In this document: piece after piece, positions 38,025 through 47,862 of the stretch
Layout: the number at the start of each line of letters is the position of its first letter
Numbering within the stretch: the first letter of the stretch is position 1
Assembly (NCBI RefSeq): GCF_017348915.1
Contig: NZ_CP071383.1
Coordinates: 1,922,001 to 1,986,000 of the forward strand
Length of the DNA stretch: 64,000 nt
Source: Leclercia pneumoniae
GTDB lineage: Bacteria; Pseudomonadota; Gammaproteobacteria; Enterobacterales; Enterobacteriaceae
Direction of reading: 5' to 3'
Notes under the pieces: generated by a model
Database searches by the model: none
What the model saw: only the letters and a program-made list of their open reading frames with translations
What the model was told of the DNA's origin: nothing
Made by a program: the position numbers and the translations under genes

Positions 38025-39200
38025 ATGAACCGTTCTCGTTTATCACTACAACTTGCCGGGCTCTGTCTGGCCACGCTCATCCCCACTCTGGCGCTGGCCA
38101 TCGATCCACCCGCGCGCGAACTGACCCGCTTTGCGCTCTCGACGAACTATCTTGAGGATGCCAACGAAGGTCTTTACGAGCTGGCCTACGACAACAGCGG
38201 CCACCATCTTTTCGTCGCGGTGACAGACCGCATGAACCGGGCGGCCAATAAGGGCTTTCTCTATACCTTTAACCCGGAAACGCTGGCGGTAGAGCAGCGT
38301 CTTGAGATGCCATACCGTGCCTTCTCTCTGGCGCTCGCCCCGACGCGGCATCGGCTTTATGTGGGCCATACCCAGTCGGCTTCGCTGCGTATCAGCCTGC
38401 TGGACAGCGAAACGGGCAAACTGCTCAAAACCAGTGACAAGCTGAGTTTCAATCTCGCTAACGCGGCCGATGCGCGCTTCGAACATCTGCGGCATATGGT
38501 TTACAGCCCGGCCTCTGACACGCTTTTCGTCAGTTACAGCAATATGCTGAAAAGCGGGGAAGGGATGCAGCCGGTGCATAAATTGTTGATGCTGGATGGG
38601 GCAACCCTGGCGCTGAAGGGGGAAGTGGAGGGAGCCTATAGCGGCACCGCCTATGGCCTGACGCTGGATGATAAGACACAGAAAATCTACGTGGGCGGCC
38701 GGGATTATATCAATGAGATCGATGCGAAGACGCAGAAGGTACAACGCACCATCGCCCTGAAAAATGTTAAGCCGCAGATCAGCAGCGTGCAGAATCTGGC
38801 CGTGGATTCGGCTTCGCAGCGCGCGTTTGTGGTGGTCTTTAACCATGAAGATCGCAGCGGCCCCGATGACGGCCTTTATATTTTCGATCTGCGCGATGGC
38901 AACCAGCTCGGCTTCGTGCACACCGGGGCGGGCGCCAATGCGGTAAAATACAACCCGAAGTATAACGAGCTTTACGTCACGAATTTTACCAGCGGTACCC
39001 TTAGCGTTATCGATGCGAAAAACTACAAGGTGACCAGAGAATTTGTGGTACCGGTCTACCCGAACCAGATGGCGCTCTCAGCGGATATGGATACGCTCTT
39101 TGTCGGCATCAAAGAAGGCTTTAACCGCGACTGGGATCCGGACGTGTTTGTGAAAGGGGCAAAAGAGCGCATTTTGCGTATCGATTTGAATAAATCCTGA
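38025..39200 (+). CDS. YncE-like seven-bladed beta-propeller protein
   Basis: A 391-residue exported protein: signal peptide (LAGLCLATLIPTLALA), then YVTN-type beta-propeller repeats such as LYVTNFTSGTLSVIDAKNYKV and MALSADMDTLFVGIKEG. E. coli YncE is Fur-regulated, periplasmic, binds DNA in vitro and sits beside the receptor gene yncD; this protein follows a receptor gene by 34 bp in the same way. The role may be ligand capture or quality control in uptake; not established. Confidence 0.82.
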   Translation: MNRSRLSLQLAGLCLATLIPTLALAIDPPARELTRFALSTNYLEDANEGLYELAYDNSGHHLFVAVTDRMNRAANKGFLYTFNPETLAVEQRLEMPYRAFSLALAPTRHRLYVGHTQSASLRISLLDSETGKLLKTSDKLSFNLANAADARFEHLRHMVYSPASDTLFVSYSNMLKSGEGMQPVHKLLMLDGATLALKGEVEGAYSGTAYGLTLDDKTQKIYVGGRDYINEIDAKTQKVQRTIALKNVKPQISSVQNLAVDSASQRAFVVVFNHEDRSGPDDGLYIFDLRDGNQLGFVHTGAGANAVKYNPKYNELYVTNFTSGTLSVIDAKNYKVTREFVVPVYPNQMALSADMDTLFVGIKEGFNRDWDPDVFVKGAKERILRIDLNKS

Positions 39201-39210
39201 AGCCAGATAT

Positions 39211-39239
39211 AAAAAAAGCCCCGCACTGGCGGGGCTTTT
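39211..39239. terminator. Bidirectional terminator between yncE-like gene and ydgA
   Basis: AGCCCCGC/GCGGGGCT with an ACTG loop is flanked by A7 on the left and T4 on the right. It serves the convergent ends of the iron island and ydgA. Confidence 0.88.
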
Positions 39240-39250
39240 CAGGTTCAGGC

Positions 39251-40786
39251 TTACTGCTGAGGAACAGCAGGCGCCGCAGGAGCAGCAGGTGCTGCCGGTG
39301 TCGGCAGACCCAGCGTTGGCATACCGAACATACTAATAAACTCTTCCAGCGACATCTTCTGTCCGTTCAGGGTGACCTGGCCGTTAGCGTACTGCAGGCT
39401 GGCGCCAATCACGTTATCTTGCAGGGTAGTGATGCGGAACATCTGGCCCATCGCCGCAACGCCTTTCACCTGTTGATTCGCCAGCTTGCCGGCATCCTCG
39501 TCCTTATACCCTTCCAGCTTCGCAATCTGGGTCATCAGCTCGGTCGCCATATCTACCGGCACCGTCAGTTTGCTCTCCAGCGATTTCACGCTGCGATCCA
39601 CTTCCTGGGTCAGGGTCTGGGCTTCGCCGGTCGCGGTGGCCGGATCTTTCAGGAACAGCGACAGGTTGAAGTTCGTTTCGCCTTTACTGTTTTTCCAGCT
39701 CAGCGGCGCAATGGTGATCACCGGTTCGCCTTTCAGCAGCAGCGGCAGATTGCCATAGAATGCGTCCATCACTTTCTGCTGGTACAGCGCCGGGTTGCTC
39801 TCCATCAGCGCTTTGTCCGCCAACGCCGCCTGGCTCTGGGCGCGATACTGCTGGCTAAACTGGTGCCATGCCTGGCCGTCAATATTGCCAATTTTGAGGG
39901 CCAGCTTGCCGCTGCCCAGATCCTGATTCTGCACTTTCAGGCTCTTCAGGGTGTAATCCAGCTGGCTATCGATGCTCTTGCCATCTTTAGAGACCTCGGA
40001 CTTGCCGTCCAGATCCATACCCTCCAGCACCGCCATCTCTTTCCCTTCCACGGCGATGGCCAGCTTATCCAGGGTCAGTTTCTGATCGCCGATGCGTTCG
40101 TCAAAGGAGGTCAGTCGGCTGTTGCCATCGGTTTTCAGGTTGTTGAAGGTCAACTGAACCTTCTGGCCATATTCGTTAACCGCGTTCACCAGCCCGCTGG
40201 CGGCGTCACCGGTCAGCGAGAAGACGTTGCCCTCGCGATCGGCATCCAGCTTGAAGTGACCGCCGCTAAAGGCCACTTTTTCGTCGCCTTGTTCATAGTT
40301 CAGCGCCTTCAGGTCGATGTCAGAGGAGGTGTCACCGCCGTAACTGATGCGCGTATTGACCTCAAACGGGGACTGGTTCTTCGCCAGATCAAACAGCGGC
40401 TTTGTCGCTTCGTTATTCACCAGCGTGGTTTTCACCGACGCCATCGAGGGGATGAGGTTGAAATGTTTTAGCTGCGCCGCAGGGAAGGGACCATGATCGA
40501 CCACCTCATCCAGCACCACGCTCTGGCCTGGCTTCAGCCAGCTCTCCTGGCTGCCCGCAACTGGCTTAACCACCAGCTGCATTTTGCTGCTGAACAGCCC
40601 GCGCTGATAATCCTGATAACTCAGCGCCAGCCCGGCTTCCGGGGCGGTGCGCTTAATTTCGTTGTTCGCCTGCGCCACCATCTCGGCCAGACGGCTTTCC
40701 AGCTGTTTTCCGGTGTACCAGGACGCACCCGTCCAGATCACGCCTAATGCAACAATAACGCCAACCGCTACGACCGATTTTTTCAT
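39251..40786 (-). CDS. ydgA: DUF945 family protein YdgA
   Basis: A 511-residue protein with an N-terminal hydrophobic anchor (SVVAVGVIVALGVIWTGASWY, residues 3-23) and a long DUF945 periplasmic domain ending in a Pro/Ala-rich tail. The frame is open 91 codons upstream, overlapping the manA region, but TTTAGGGA before the ATG at 40786 and the E. coli start agree. YdgA dimerises in the E. coli envelope; function unknown. Confidence 0.92.
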   Translation of the reverse strand: MKKSVVAVGVIVALGVIWTGASWYTGKQLESRLAEMVAQANNEIKRTAPEAGLALSYQDYQRGLFSSKMQLVVKPVAGSQESWLKPGQSVVLDEVVDHGPFPAAQLKHFNLIPSMASVKTTLVNNEATKPLFDLAKNQSPFEVNTRISYGGDTSSDIDLKALNYEQGDEKVAFSGGHFKLDADREGNVFSLTGDAASGLVNAVNEYGQKVQLTFNNLKTDGNSRLTSFDERIGDQKLTLDKLAIAVEGKEMAVLEGMDLDGKSEVSKDGKSIDSQLDYTLKSLKVQNQDLGSGKLALKIGNIDGQAWHQFSQQYRAQSQAALADKALMESNPALYQQKVMDAFYGNLPLLLKGEPVITIAPLSWKNSKGETNFNLSLFLKDPATATGEAQTLTQEVDRSVKSLESKLTVPVDMATELMTQIAKLEGYKDEDAGKLANQQVKGVAAMGQMFRITTLQDNVIGASLQYANGQVTLNGQKMSLEEFISMFGMPTLGLPTPAAPAAPAAPAVPQQ

Positions 40787-40886
40787 TCTGATTATCCCTA
40801 AAATGAAACCAGGCGGTAAATACCGCCTGGTGATGGAAAAGGCTCTCACTAGCTTAGCAAGAGTTGTTAAAAAATTCAGTAAGTGA

Positions 40887-42059
40887 CTATAGCTTATTGA
40901 AAACCCGGGCCAGTCGACCCACGCCGCTGACGCTGACCGGCGGCTCACTGGCGCTGATAATGGCCGATTCGCCAGGTTTGAGCACCAGACGCTGCTCGCC
41001 CTGGCTGAGTACCGCTTCCCCTTCAACGCAGAAGAGAATTGCCGCGCTTTGCTGGGCAATCGCCGTTTCGTTGTGGCTCAGGTCGTGCAGAGCAAAGGCA
41101 AAATCATCAACCGGGATAGGGAAGTCCAGTTCCGCACCGTTTTTCACCGGCTGGGTTAACAGCTCTGCCGCCGGTTTGGCCTCGAACTTGACGTTGGCCA
41201 CCAGCTCCGGAATATCGATGTACTTCTGCGTCAGGCCTGCGCGCAGCACGTTATCGGAGTTGGCCATCACCTCCAGCGCGACACCCTGCAGATACGCATG
41301 CGGCGTCTCGGCAAAGAGGAACATCGCTTCCCCTGGATTCAGCTTCACCACGTTCAGCAGCAGCGGAGAGAAGAGGCCGCTGTCGTCCGGATAGAACTGC
41401 GCAATCAGACGGATGGTCTCCCACGGCTCACCCTGCTGGCTGTTCAGCGCCGCGGCCAGCACGGCCAGCGCATGGGCTTTCTCCTCGCCCTGCATGTTCA
41501 GCAGACTGGCGAACAGCTGGCTTAGCCCTTCGGCATTGGGATTTTCCAGGAAGTGGGCGATAGCGGTATGGGCCCCGGCGACCGGTTGCAGCAACGAGAC
41601 GATTTCCGAAAACTCGCGAAACGCATTCATCGCCAGGAAGGGGGTAAGGGCAAAGACCAGCTCCGGCTTATGGTTCGGGTCTTTGTAATTACGCTCGGCG
41701 GCATCAATTGGGATACCCGCCGCGTTCTCTTTGGCAAAGCCGATTTCAGACGCCTGTTTATTCGGATGCACCTGAATGGAAAGAGGCTGTGCGGCGCAGA
41801 GCACTTTAAACAGGAAGGGCAGTTCGCCAAAACGTTGGTTAACGGCGTCGCCAAGCCATGCGGCTTTATCACCGTCAATCACGTCACGCAAGGATTTCAC
41901 TTCGCCGTGAACGTCAATCTTTGAGCTGCTCTTCGGGTGGGCACCCATCCACAGCTCGGCCATTGGCTGCTGGTCTGGGTTGGCGATACCGTAGAGTTCC
42001 GTTAACGCAGTTTTACTTCCCCAGGCATAGTTCTGCACTGAGTTGATGAGTTTTTGCAT
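40887..42059 (-). CDS. manA: Mannose-6-phosphate isomerase
   Basis: A 390-residue type I zinc isomerase interconverting mannose-6-P and fructose-6-P. Zinc-site motifs QPLSIQVHPNK (near residue 95) and DPNHKPELVFAL, and the signature LNPGEAMFLFAETPHAYLQG near 254, are present. An ATG six codons upstream exists, but MQKLINSVQNYAWGS matches the E. coli N-terminus. It is divergent from fumA. Confidence 0.97.
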   Translation of the reverse strand: MQKLINSVQNYAWGSKTALTELYGIANPDQQPMAELWMGAHPKSSSKIDVHGEVKSLRDVIDGDKAAWLGDAVNQRFGELPFLFKVLCAAQPLSIQVHPNKQASEIGFAKENAAGIPIDAAERNYKDPNHKPELVFALTPFLAMNAFREFSEIVSLLQPVAGAHTAIAHFLENPNAEGLSQLFASLLNMQGEEKAHALAVLAAALNSQQGEPWETIRLIAQFYPDDSGLFSPLLLNVVKLNPGEAMFLFAETPHAYLQGVALEVMANSDNVLRAGLTQKYIDIPELVANVKFEAKPAAELLTQPVKNGAELDFPIPVDDFAFALHDLSHNETAIAQQSAAILFCVEGEAVLSQGEQRLVLKPGESAIISASEPPVSVSGVGRLARVFNKL

Positions 42060-42257
42060 TATCAAGCCCTGTTTCATAAGTAGAATTAACTGCCCGTATT
42101 AAAGCAATAAACCGCCCGGAAGTAACCTGCGGGCGCAAAAAGTCGTACTAGTCTCAGTTTTTGTTAAAAAATTGTGTAGGATAAGCTAACTCGCTTTTAT
42201 AGAGGGCAACGGAAAATTGCCCGAACCATAATCTGCAATGTCGTAAGTGAGAGCACA

Positions 42258-43904
42258 ATGTCGAACAAACCCTTTCATTATCAAGATCCTTTCCCTCTTA
42301 CAAAGGATCAAACCGAGTATTACCTGTTAACCCGCGACCACGTTTCCGTCACTGAATTTGAAGGCCAGGAGATCCTGAAAGTGGATCCGCAGGCCCTGAC
42401 GCTGCTGGCGCAGCAGGCCTTCCACGATGCCTCCTTTATGCTGCGCCCGGCGCACCAGCAGCAGGTAGCGGATATCCTCAGCGATCCGCAGGCCAGCGAA
42501 AATGATAAGTATGTAGCCTTGCAGTTCCTGCGTAACTCCGATATCGCCGCAAAGGGCATTCTGCCTACCTGCCAGGATACCGGCACCGCGATCATCTCCG
42601 GGAAAAAAGGTCAGCGCGTCTGGACCGGCGGCGGTGACGAAGCCGCTCTGGCTCGCGGCGTGTATAACACCTATATCGAAGACAACCTGCGCTACTCGCA
42701 AAACGCGGCGCTGGATATGTATAAAGAGGTTAACACCGGCACGAATCTGCCCGCGCAGATCGACCTCTACAGCGTGGATGGCGACGAGTATAAATTCCTC
42801 TGTATCGCCAAGGGCGGCGGCTCCGCGAACAAAACCTATCTCTACCAGGAAACCAAAGCGCTGCTAAGCCCCGGTAAGTTGAAAAACTATCTGGTGGAGA
42901 AGATGCGTACCCTGGGCACCGCGGCCTGTCCGCCGTACCACATCGCCTTTGTGATTGGCGGTACATCCGCCGAGAGCACCCTGAAAACCGTTAAGCTGGC
43001 CTCCACAAAATATTACGATGGGCTGCCAACGGAAGGTAACGAACACGGTCAGGCGTTCCGCGATATCCAGCTGGAGCAAGAGCTGCTGACGGAAGCGCAG
43101 AATCTGGGCCTGGGGGCACAGTTTGGCGGCAAATACTTTGCGCATGATATTCGCGTGATTCGCCTGCCGCGCCACGGGGCCTCTTGCCCGGTGGGGATGG
43201 GCGTGTCGTGCTCTGCGGACCGTAACATCAAAGCTAAGATCAACCGCGGCGGCATCTGGATCGAGAAGCTGGAGAACAATCCGGGTAAATACATTCCGGC
43301 CGAGCTTCGCAGAGCGGGAGAGGGTGAAGCGGTGCGTGTAGATCTGAACCGCCCGATGAGTGACATCCTGGCGCAGCTCTCTCAGTATCCGGTCTCTACC
43401 CGTCTGTCGCTTAACGGCACCATTATCGTGGGGCGCGATATCGCCCACGCGAAGCTGAAAGAGCGTCTGGATAACGGTGAAGGGCTGCCGCAGTACATTA
43501 AAGATCACCCGATCTATTACGCCGGCCCGGCCAAAACGCCGGAGGGCTATGCGTCTGGCTCCCTGGGGCCGACCACCGCAGGGCGTATGGACTCTTACGT
43601 CGATCAGCTACAGGCCAACGGCGGCAGTATGATCATGCTGGCGAAGGGTAACCGTAGCCAACAGGTGACCGATGCGTGCCATAAGCACGGCGGTTTCTAT
43701 CTGGGGAGCATTGGCGGCCCGGCAGCGGTGCTGGCGCAGGGCAGTATTAAGAGCCTGGAGTGCGTTGAATATCCTGAGCTGGGGATGGAAGCCATCTGGA
43801 AAATTGAAGTAGAAGATTTCCCGGCGTTTATCCTGGTGGATGACAAAGGCAACGACTTCTTCAAGCAGATCCAGTCCTCTCAGTGCGCGGCTTGCGTGAA
43901 ATAA
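42258..43904 (+). CDS. fumA: Fumarate hydratase class I, aerobic
   Basis: A 548-residue oxygen-sensitive [4Fe-4S] fumarase. Cluster cysteines are expected in [10 protein letters not shown] near residue 105, in [15 protein letters not shown] near 318, and further C-terminal; the [13 protein letters not shown] and [12 protein letters not shown] segments are family marks. It hydrates fumarate in the TCA cycle. FumA and FumB are close paralogues; position next to fumC identifies FumA. Confidence 0.96.
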   Translation: MSNKPFHYQDPFPLTKDQTEYYLLTRDHVSVTEFEGQEILKVDPQALTLLAQQAFHDASFMLRPAHQQQVADILSDPQASENDKYVALQFLRNSDIAAKGILPTCQDTGTAIISGKKGQRVWTGGGDEAALARGVYNTYIEDNLRYSQNAALDMYKEVNTGTNLPAQIDLYSVDGDEYKFLCIAKGGGSANKTYLYQETKALLSPGKLKNYLVEKMRTLGTAACPPYHIAFVIGGTSAESTLKTVKLASTKYYDGLPTEGNEHGQAFRDIQLEQELLTEAQNLGLGAQFGGKYFAHDIRVIRLPRHGASCPVGMGVSCSADRNIKAKINRGGIWIEKLENNPGKYIPAELRRAGEGEAVRVDLNRPMSDILAQLSQYPVSTRLSLNGTIIVGRDIAHAKLKERLDNGEGLPQYIKDHPIYYAGPAKTPEGYASGSLGPTTAGRMDSYVDQLQANGGSMIMLAKGNRSQQVTDACHKHGGFYLGSIGGPAAVLAQGSIKSLECVEYPELGMEAIWKIEVEDFPAFILVDDKGNDFFKQIQSSQCAACVK

Positions 43905-43915
43905 AGATGTTTCTG

Positions 43916-43938
43916 CCGGGTAGCCCTGGGCTACCCGG
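43916..43938 (+). terminator. Hairpin after fumA
   Basis: CCGGGTAGCC and GGCTACCCGG form a perfect 10-bp stem with a CTG loop 11 nt after the fumA stop. The following TCTTAATAAG is only weakly T-rich. It partly uncouples fumC, which has its own stress promoter in E. coli. Confidence 0.65.
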
Positions 43939-44040
43939 TCTTAATAAGAGCGCACAAAGCGCCATGCGTTTTCTTTGAAGCCATCAATACTTATTCCTTA
44001 AGCACGTGAGCAATCCCATTTGTTTATCAAGGAGAAAGTA

Positions 44041-45435
44041 ATGACAACGTTACGCAGTGAGAAAGATTCCATGGGCGCCATCGACGTCCCGGCGGATAAG
44101 CTCTGGGGCGCGCAAACGCAGCGCTCGCTGGAGCACTTCCGCATCTCGACTGAAAAGATGCCCGTCTCGCTGATTCAGGCCCTAGCGCTGACCAAACGCG
44201 CCGCGGCGAAAGTAAACCAGGATCTTGGCCTGCTGGTGGCCGAGAAATCCACTGCCATTATCAGTGCCGCCGATGAAGTGCTGGCAGGTCAACATCCCGA
44301 CGAGTTTCCCCTCGCCATCTGGCAAACCGGGTCTGGCACCCAAAGCAACATGAATATGAACGAAGTGCTGGCTAACCGGGCGAGCGAACTGCTGGGCGGT
44401 GTGCGTGGGATGGAGCGCAAGGTTCACCCGAACGATGACGTAAACAAAAGCCAGAGTTCTAACGACGTCTTCCCGACGGCGATGCACGTGGCGGCGGTGA
44501 TCGCTCTGCGTGAGCAACTTATCCCGCAACTGAATGTGTTAAAGCAAACGCTGGCGGCGAAATCCCAGGCGTTCAGCGATATCGTCAAGATTGGTCGTAC
44601 TCACCTGCAGGATGCCACCCCACTGACGCTGGGTCAGGAGATCTCAGGCTGGGTGGCGATGCTGGAGCACAACCTGCGCCATATCGAACACAGCCTGCCG
44701 CACCTGGCGGAGCTGGCGCTCGGCGGCACGGCGGTAGGTACCGGTCTGAACACCCATCCGGAATATGCCGTGCGGGTGGCTGAAGAGTTGGCGGCAATTA
44801 CCGGCCAGCCATTTGTAACCGCACCAAACAAATTTGAAGCGCTGGGCACCTGCGATGCGCTGGTTCACGCTCACGGCGCCCTGAAAGGGCTGGCTGCCTC
44901 GCTGATGAAAATTGCCAACGATGTCCGCTGGCTCGCCTCGGGCCCACGCTGCGGCATCGGCGAAATCAGCATTCCAGAGAACGAACCGGGCAGCTCCATC
45001 ATGCCGGGTAAGGTCAACCCTACCCAGTGCGAAGCCATGACCATGCTCTGCTGTCAGGTGATGGGCAACGACGTGGCGGTCAATATGGGGGGTGCATCCG
45101 GTAACTTTGAGCTGAACGTCTATCGTCCCATGGTGATCCATAACTTCCTGCAGTCGGTGCGCCTGCTGGCGGACGGAATGGAGAGCTTCAACGAACATTG
45201 TGCGGTGGGCATTGAACCGAACCGGGAACGCATCAGCCAGCTGCTGAATGAGTCTCTTATGCTGGTGACCGCGCTCAATACCCATATCGGCTACGATAAA
45301 GCGGCAGAAATCGCCAAAAAAGCCCATAAAGAGGGGCTGACCCTGAAGGGAGCAGCCCTGGCGCTGGGCTATCTTAGCGAAGCCGAGTTCGACAGCTGGG
45401 TCCGCCCGGAAGAGATGGTCGGCAGCATGAAATAA
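44041..45435 (+). CDS. fumC: Fumarate hydratase class II, iron-independent
   Basis: A 464-residue fumarase/aspartase-superfamily enzyme with the signature [13 protein letters not shown] near residue 319, the catalytic loop, and [16 protein letters not shown] near 187. It is oxidant-stable and replaces FumA under superoxide or iron limitation through SoxRS in E. coli. An upstream in-frame start at 44020 is possible, but AAGGAGAAAGTA precedes the ATG at 44041. Its stop directly abuts the tus stop. Confidence 0.97.
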   Translation: MTTLRSEKDSMGAIDVPADKLWGAQTQRSLEHFRISTEKMPVSLIQALALTKRAAAKVNQDLGLLVAEKSTAIISAADEVLAGQHPDEFPLAIWQTGSGTQSNMNMNEVLANRASELLGGVRGMERKVHPNDDVNKSQSSNDVFPTAMHVAAVIALREQLIPQLNVLKQTLAAKSQAFSDIVKIGRTHLQDATPLTLGQEISGWVAMLEHNLRHIEHSLPHLAELALGGTAVGTGLNTHPEYAVRVAEELAAITGQPFVTAPNKFEALGTCDALVHAHGALKGLAASLMKIANDVRWLASGPRCGIGEISIPENEPGSSIMPGKVNPTQCEAMTMLCCQVMGNDVAVNMGGASGNFELNVYRPMVIHNFLQSVRLLADGMESFNEHCAVGIEPNRERISQLLNESLMLVTALNTHIGYDKAAEIAKKAHKEGLTLKGAALALGYLSEAEFDSWVRPEEMVGSMK

Positions 45436-46365
45436 TCAGGTCGCCACATAGAGGTGCAGCCGCGGAATAATCAGATGCAGCGGCTGCGCCTCGGGCTTAT
45501 AGCGATGCTGAATATTTTCAGCATCGTAATTGAGCAGTTCCCCGATATCCGGCATCACCGCCCCCTGATCCGCATCGTACAGCGCAATCAACGGCGTGGG
45601 GCAGGCGTACTGTACCTGCTTCTGCTGCCCGGCATACCAGACGCGGGCGATAGGCTGCACCTTCACCGGACGTTTTATTTTCAGCCGCGCATCGGTCGGC
45701 AATGCGGCGATGGCCGTGTATTCCGCCTCCAGACGCTCCAGCCACTGCTCCCGTGACCAGGGGGCGACGGTGCGGGGTGCTTTAATGCTCTTTTCCAGCA
45801 TCTCCAGCACCTCGTTGCGGGTGAAATTCTTAATGATGTGTTTATTCGCCCAGCCGAAGCGCAGCGTAGCCGGGTGGCGCAGCACCGTGAGGGTTCGGTA
45901 GGCATTAAGCGTGATCAAGCCGGGCAGGTGGCGGTGCACCCATTCAAAGCGGGCGGCGGGGGCGAGGCCCGACTCCTCAACGACGATCTTCTCGAACGCC
46001 GCTTTCAGCTCATTAATCTGCGTAATGCGGTTTTCAACCGTTTCCCGCCGTTTGCTCTCTAACTGCAGGCAGATCACCCCTGGCAGCCTGACGGCGGCTT
46101 TGCTGCTGCGCCGTTCGGATTGCTGCTGAATAAACAGGTGCCGGTAGTGCTGCAAGGCCATCGATAGCGCCTCTTGCCCCAGATGTTGTTTTACCTGAAT
46201 TGTATTCAGCGGATCCTGTTCGGCCCCTTTCACCACCTCCGGCAGGGAAAACACCCGGGCGGCCAGCAGGCGGCACTGCTGAAGATCTTCGGTTAGTGCG
46301 GCCAGAGCCTGCTCCATCTCCCGGAAGGTGCCGTTAAGCCGCTCGATAAGATCGTAAGTCGCCAT
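45436..46365 (-). CDS. tus: DNA replication terminus site-binding protein Tus
   Basis: A 309-residue Ter-binding protein, the same length as in E. coli. The DNA-binding core segments [37 protein letters not shown] and [15 protein letters not shown] are conserved. It binds Ter sites and blocks forks in one direction. An earlier ATG four codons upstream is possible. The Ter site 11 bp upstream overlaps the promoter, so Tus represses itself. Confidence 0.97.
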   Translation of the reverse strand: MATYDLIERLNGTFREMEQALAALTEDLQQCRLLAARVFSLPEVVKGAEQDPLNTIQVKQHLGQEALSMALQHYRHLFIQQQSERRSSKAAVRLPGVICLQLESKRRETVENRITQINELKAAFEKIVVEESGLAPAARFEWVHRHLPGLITLNAYRTLTVLRHPATLRFGWANKHIIKNFTRNEVLEMLEKSIKAPRTVAPWSREQWLERLEAEYTAIAALPTDARLKIKRPVKVQPIARVWYAGQQKQVQYACPTPLIALYDADQGAVMPDIGELLNYDAENIQHRYKPEAQPLHLIIPRLHLYVAT

Positions 46366-46375
46366 AGTCACTCTC

Positions 46376-46396
46376 ATTAGTTACAACATACTTACT
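46376..46396 (-). other. TerB-like replication termination site
   Basis: On the minus strand AGTAAGTATGTTGTAACTAA contains the full Ter core GTATGTTGTAACTA. The invariant G-C6 pair corresponds to position 46391, so the non-permissive face is on the high-coordinate side: forks running from high to low coordinates would be blocked, and forks from low to high would pass. The site starts 11 bp upstream of the tus start codon, as for TerB in E. coli. Confidence 0.9.
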
Positions 46397-46438
46397 GTAT
46401 AGCACAGCACGCCGGGTCAGGCCAGCGTGCGCGTGGGG

Positions 46439-47740
46439 TCAGGCAGGGACGGGGAGGGTAATGGCGTGGTAAACCGGCCAGCTAAAGCAAAAACGGGCGC
46501 CGCCCAGCGTGCTCTCATCGCACTGTACATCGCCGCCCATGGCCTGCGCGATTGAGTGAACAATCGCCAGCCCCAGGCCACACCCGCCGGTAGCACGGTC
46601 GCGGCTTGGGTCAAGACGGACAAAGGGCTCGAAGACCCGCTGGCGTGATTCCGGAGCGATGCCGGGGCCATCGTCTTCCACCGTCAGGCTTGCCCGGCTT
46701 CCCGTGAGTTCCAGCGCGATGTGCAACGTCTGGTTGCTGTAACGCAGCGCGTTATTCACCAGATTATCCAGCACGCGCTCCATCAGGCGCATATCCAGCG
46801 CGCCGTACTCCCAGGCGGTCACCTGGCTCAGGACCAGCGTGCGCGTGGGGGTGACGCTCTGGACGTCATCCACATAGCTGCGGATCCAGGCAGGGAGGTC
46901 AGGGGTGCTGAGCTGCAGCTCATTTTGCGGGCGATCGAGGCGGGCGTAAGTCAGAAGCTCCTCAATCAGTGCCTCAAGCTGTCCGATATCCCGGTTCAGC
47001 GCCTGCGACTCCCCGGCGGTGAGGTTTTCGCTCATCTCCAGGCGATAACGCAGGCGTACCAGCGGCGTACGCAGCTCATGGGCAATCCCATCGATAAGCT
47101 GTTTTTTGCTGGCAATCAGGGCATTGATATTGTCCGCCATCTGGTTGAAAGCGACGCCGAGCCGTTCGAAGCTGGATGCGCTGTCAAAATGGATGCGCTC
47201 GGTCAGGTGCCCCTCTCCAAAGCGCTGGGCGGCGGCCTCCAGCCGCAGCATCTCTTGCCAGTGAGGGCGCATCCAGATAAAGACCGGAAAGGCGAGAGAG
47301 ATGGCGATAAAAGCCAGCAGGCCAATATCCAGCAGCCGCATCTGATGTAAGAAATAGAGATAGGGCACAGGGCCGACTGCCAGCACGTAATGGCTGCGGG
47401 GGATGCGCTGGATGAAGGTGTATTCATCATCCAGCGCCACGATATCACCGTCGCGCAGGCGCTGAGCGGTAGCAGCATCCAGCCGGTAATGGTTCAGCGG
47501 CTCGATGCGCAAATCGAAGGAGAGGTTCAGATCCAACTCTTTCAACGTCTGCGCCCAGTCGCGCGGCGGGATCTCGCGCAGCTCGCTGCGCATCAGGTAG
47601 AGCGAGCTTTTCATTAAATCATCCAGCGACTGTCGGCCCGCGCGCTCGGCGGTAAATTTATAGACCAGCCCGACCAGGATAGTCATCACCAGAAAGCAGA
47701 CGAACAGCAGGAGATAAAACTGCACAAACAGTTTTTTCAC
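46439..47740 (-). CDS. rstB: Sensor histidine kinase RstB
   Basis: A 433-residue sensor kinase: transmembrane helix 1 (about 5-27), a periplasmic acid-sensing domain, helix 2 (about 136-158), HAMP, DHp with IDGIAHELRTPLVRL, and an HATPase domain with VEDDGPGIAP and GGCGLGLAIVHSIA. The GTG at 47740 gives the E. coli length; a TTG six codons upstream is an alternative. Unlike in E. coli, rstA is not directly upstream but 12.1 kb away. No strong ribosome-binding site is visible, so how rstB is now expressed is open. Confidence 0.96.
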   Translation of the reverse strand: MKKLFVQFYLLLFVCFLVMTILVGLVYKFTAERAGRQSLDDLMKSSLYLMRSELREIPPRDWAQTLKELDLNLSFDLRIEPLNHYRLDAATAQRLRDGDIVALDDEYTFIQRIPRSHYVLAVGPVPYLYFLHQMRLLDIGLLAFIAISLAFPVFIWMRPHWQEMLRLEAAAQRFGEGHLTERIHFDSASSFERLGVAFNQMADNINALIASKKQLIDGIAHELRTPLVRLRYRLEMSENLTAGESQALNRDIGQLEALIEELLTYARLDRPQNELQLSTPDLPAWIRSYVDDVQSVTPTRTLVLSQVTAWEYGALDMRLMERVLDNLVNNALRYSNQTLHIALELTGSRASLTVEDDGPGIAPESRQRVFEPFVRLDPSRDRATGGCGLGLAIVHSIAQAMGGDVQCDESTLGGARFCFSWPVYHAITLPVPA

Positions 47741-47862
47741 GGAACACCACCAAAACAACGATTTAACCTTGCCGTGTTACAGCAGAGTCGTATGAAGGTG
47801 CTAGTGTATCGCTAATTGCACTGCTTCTGAACCGGGCTGCTTCAGTTACCTTATTCGTCAGG

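Noticed and set aside
39419..40471. A 350-codon plus-strand open frame opposite ydgA
   Set aside because: It mirrors the ydgA coding sequence in the antisense frame and has no recognisable protein features.
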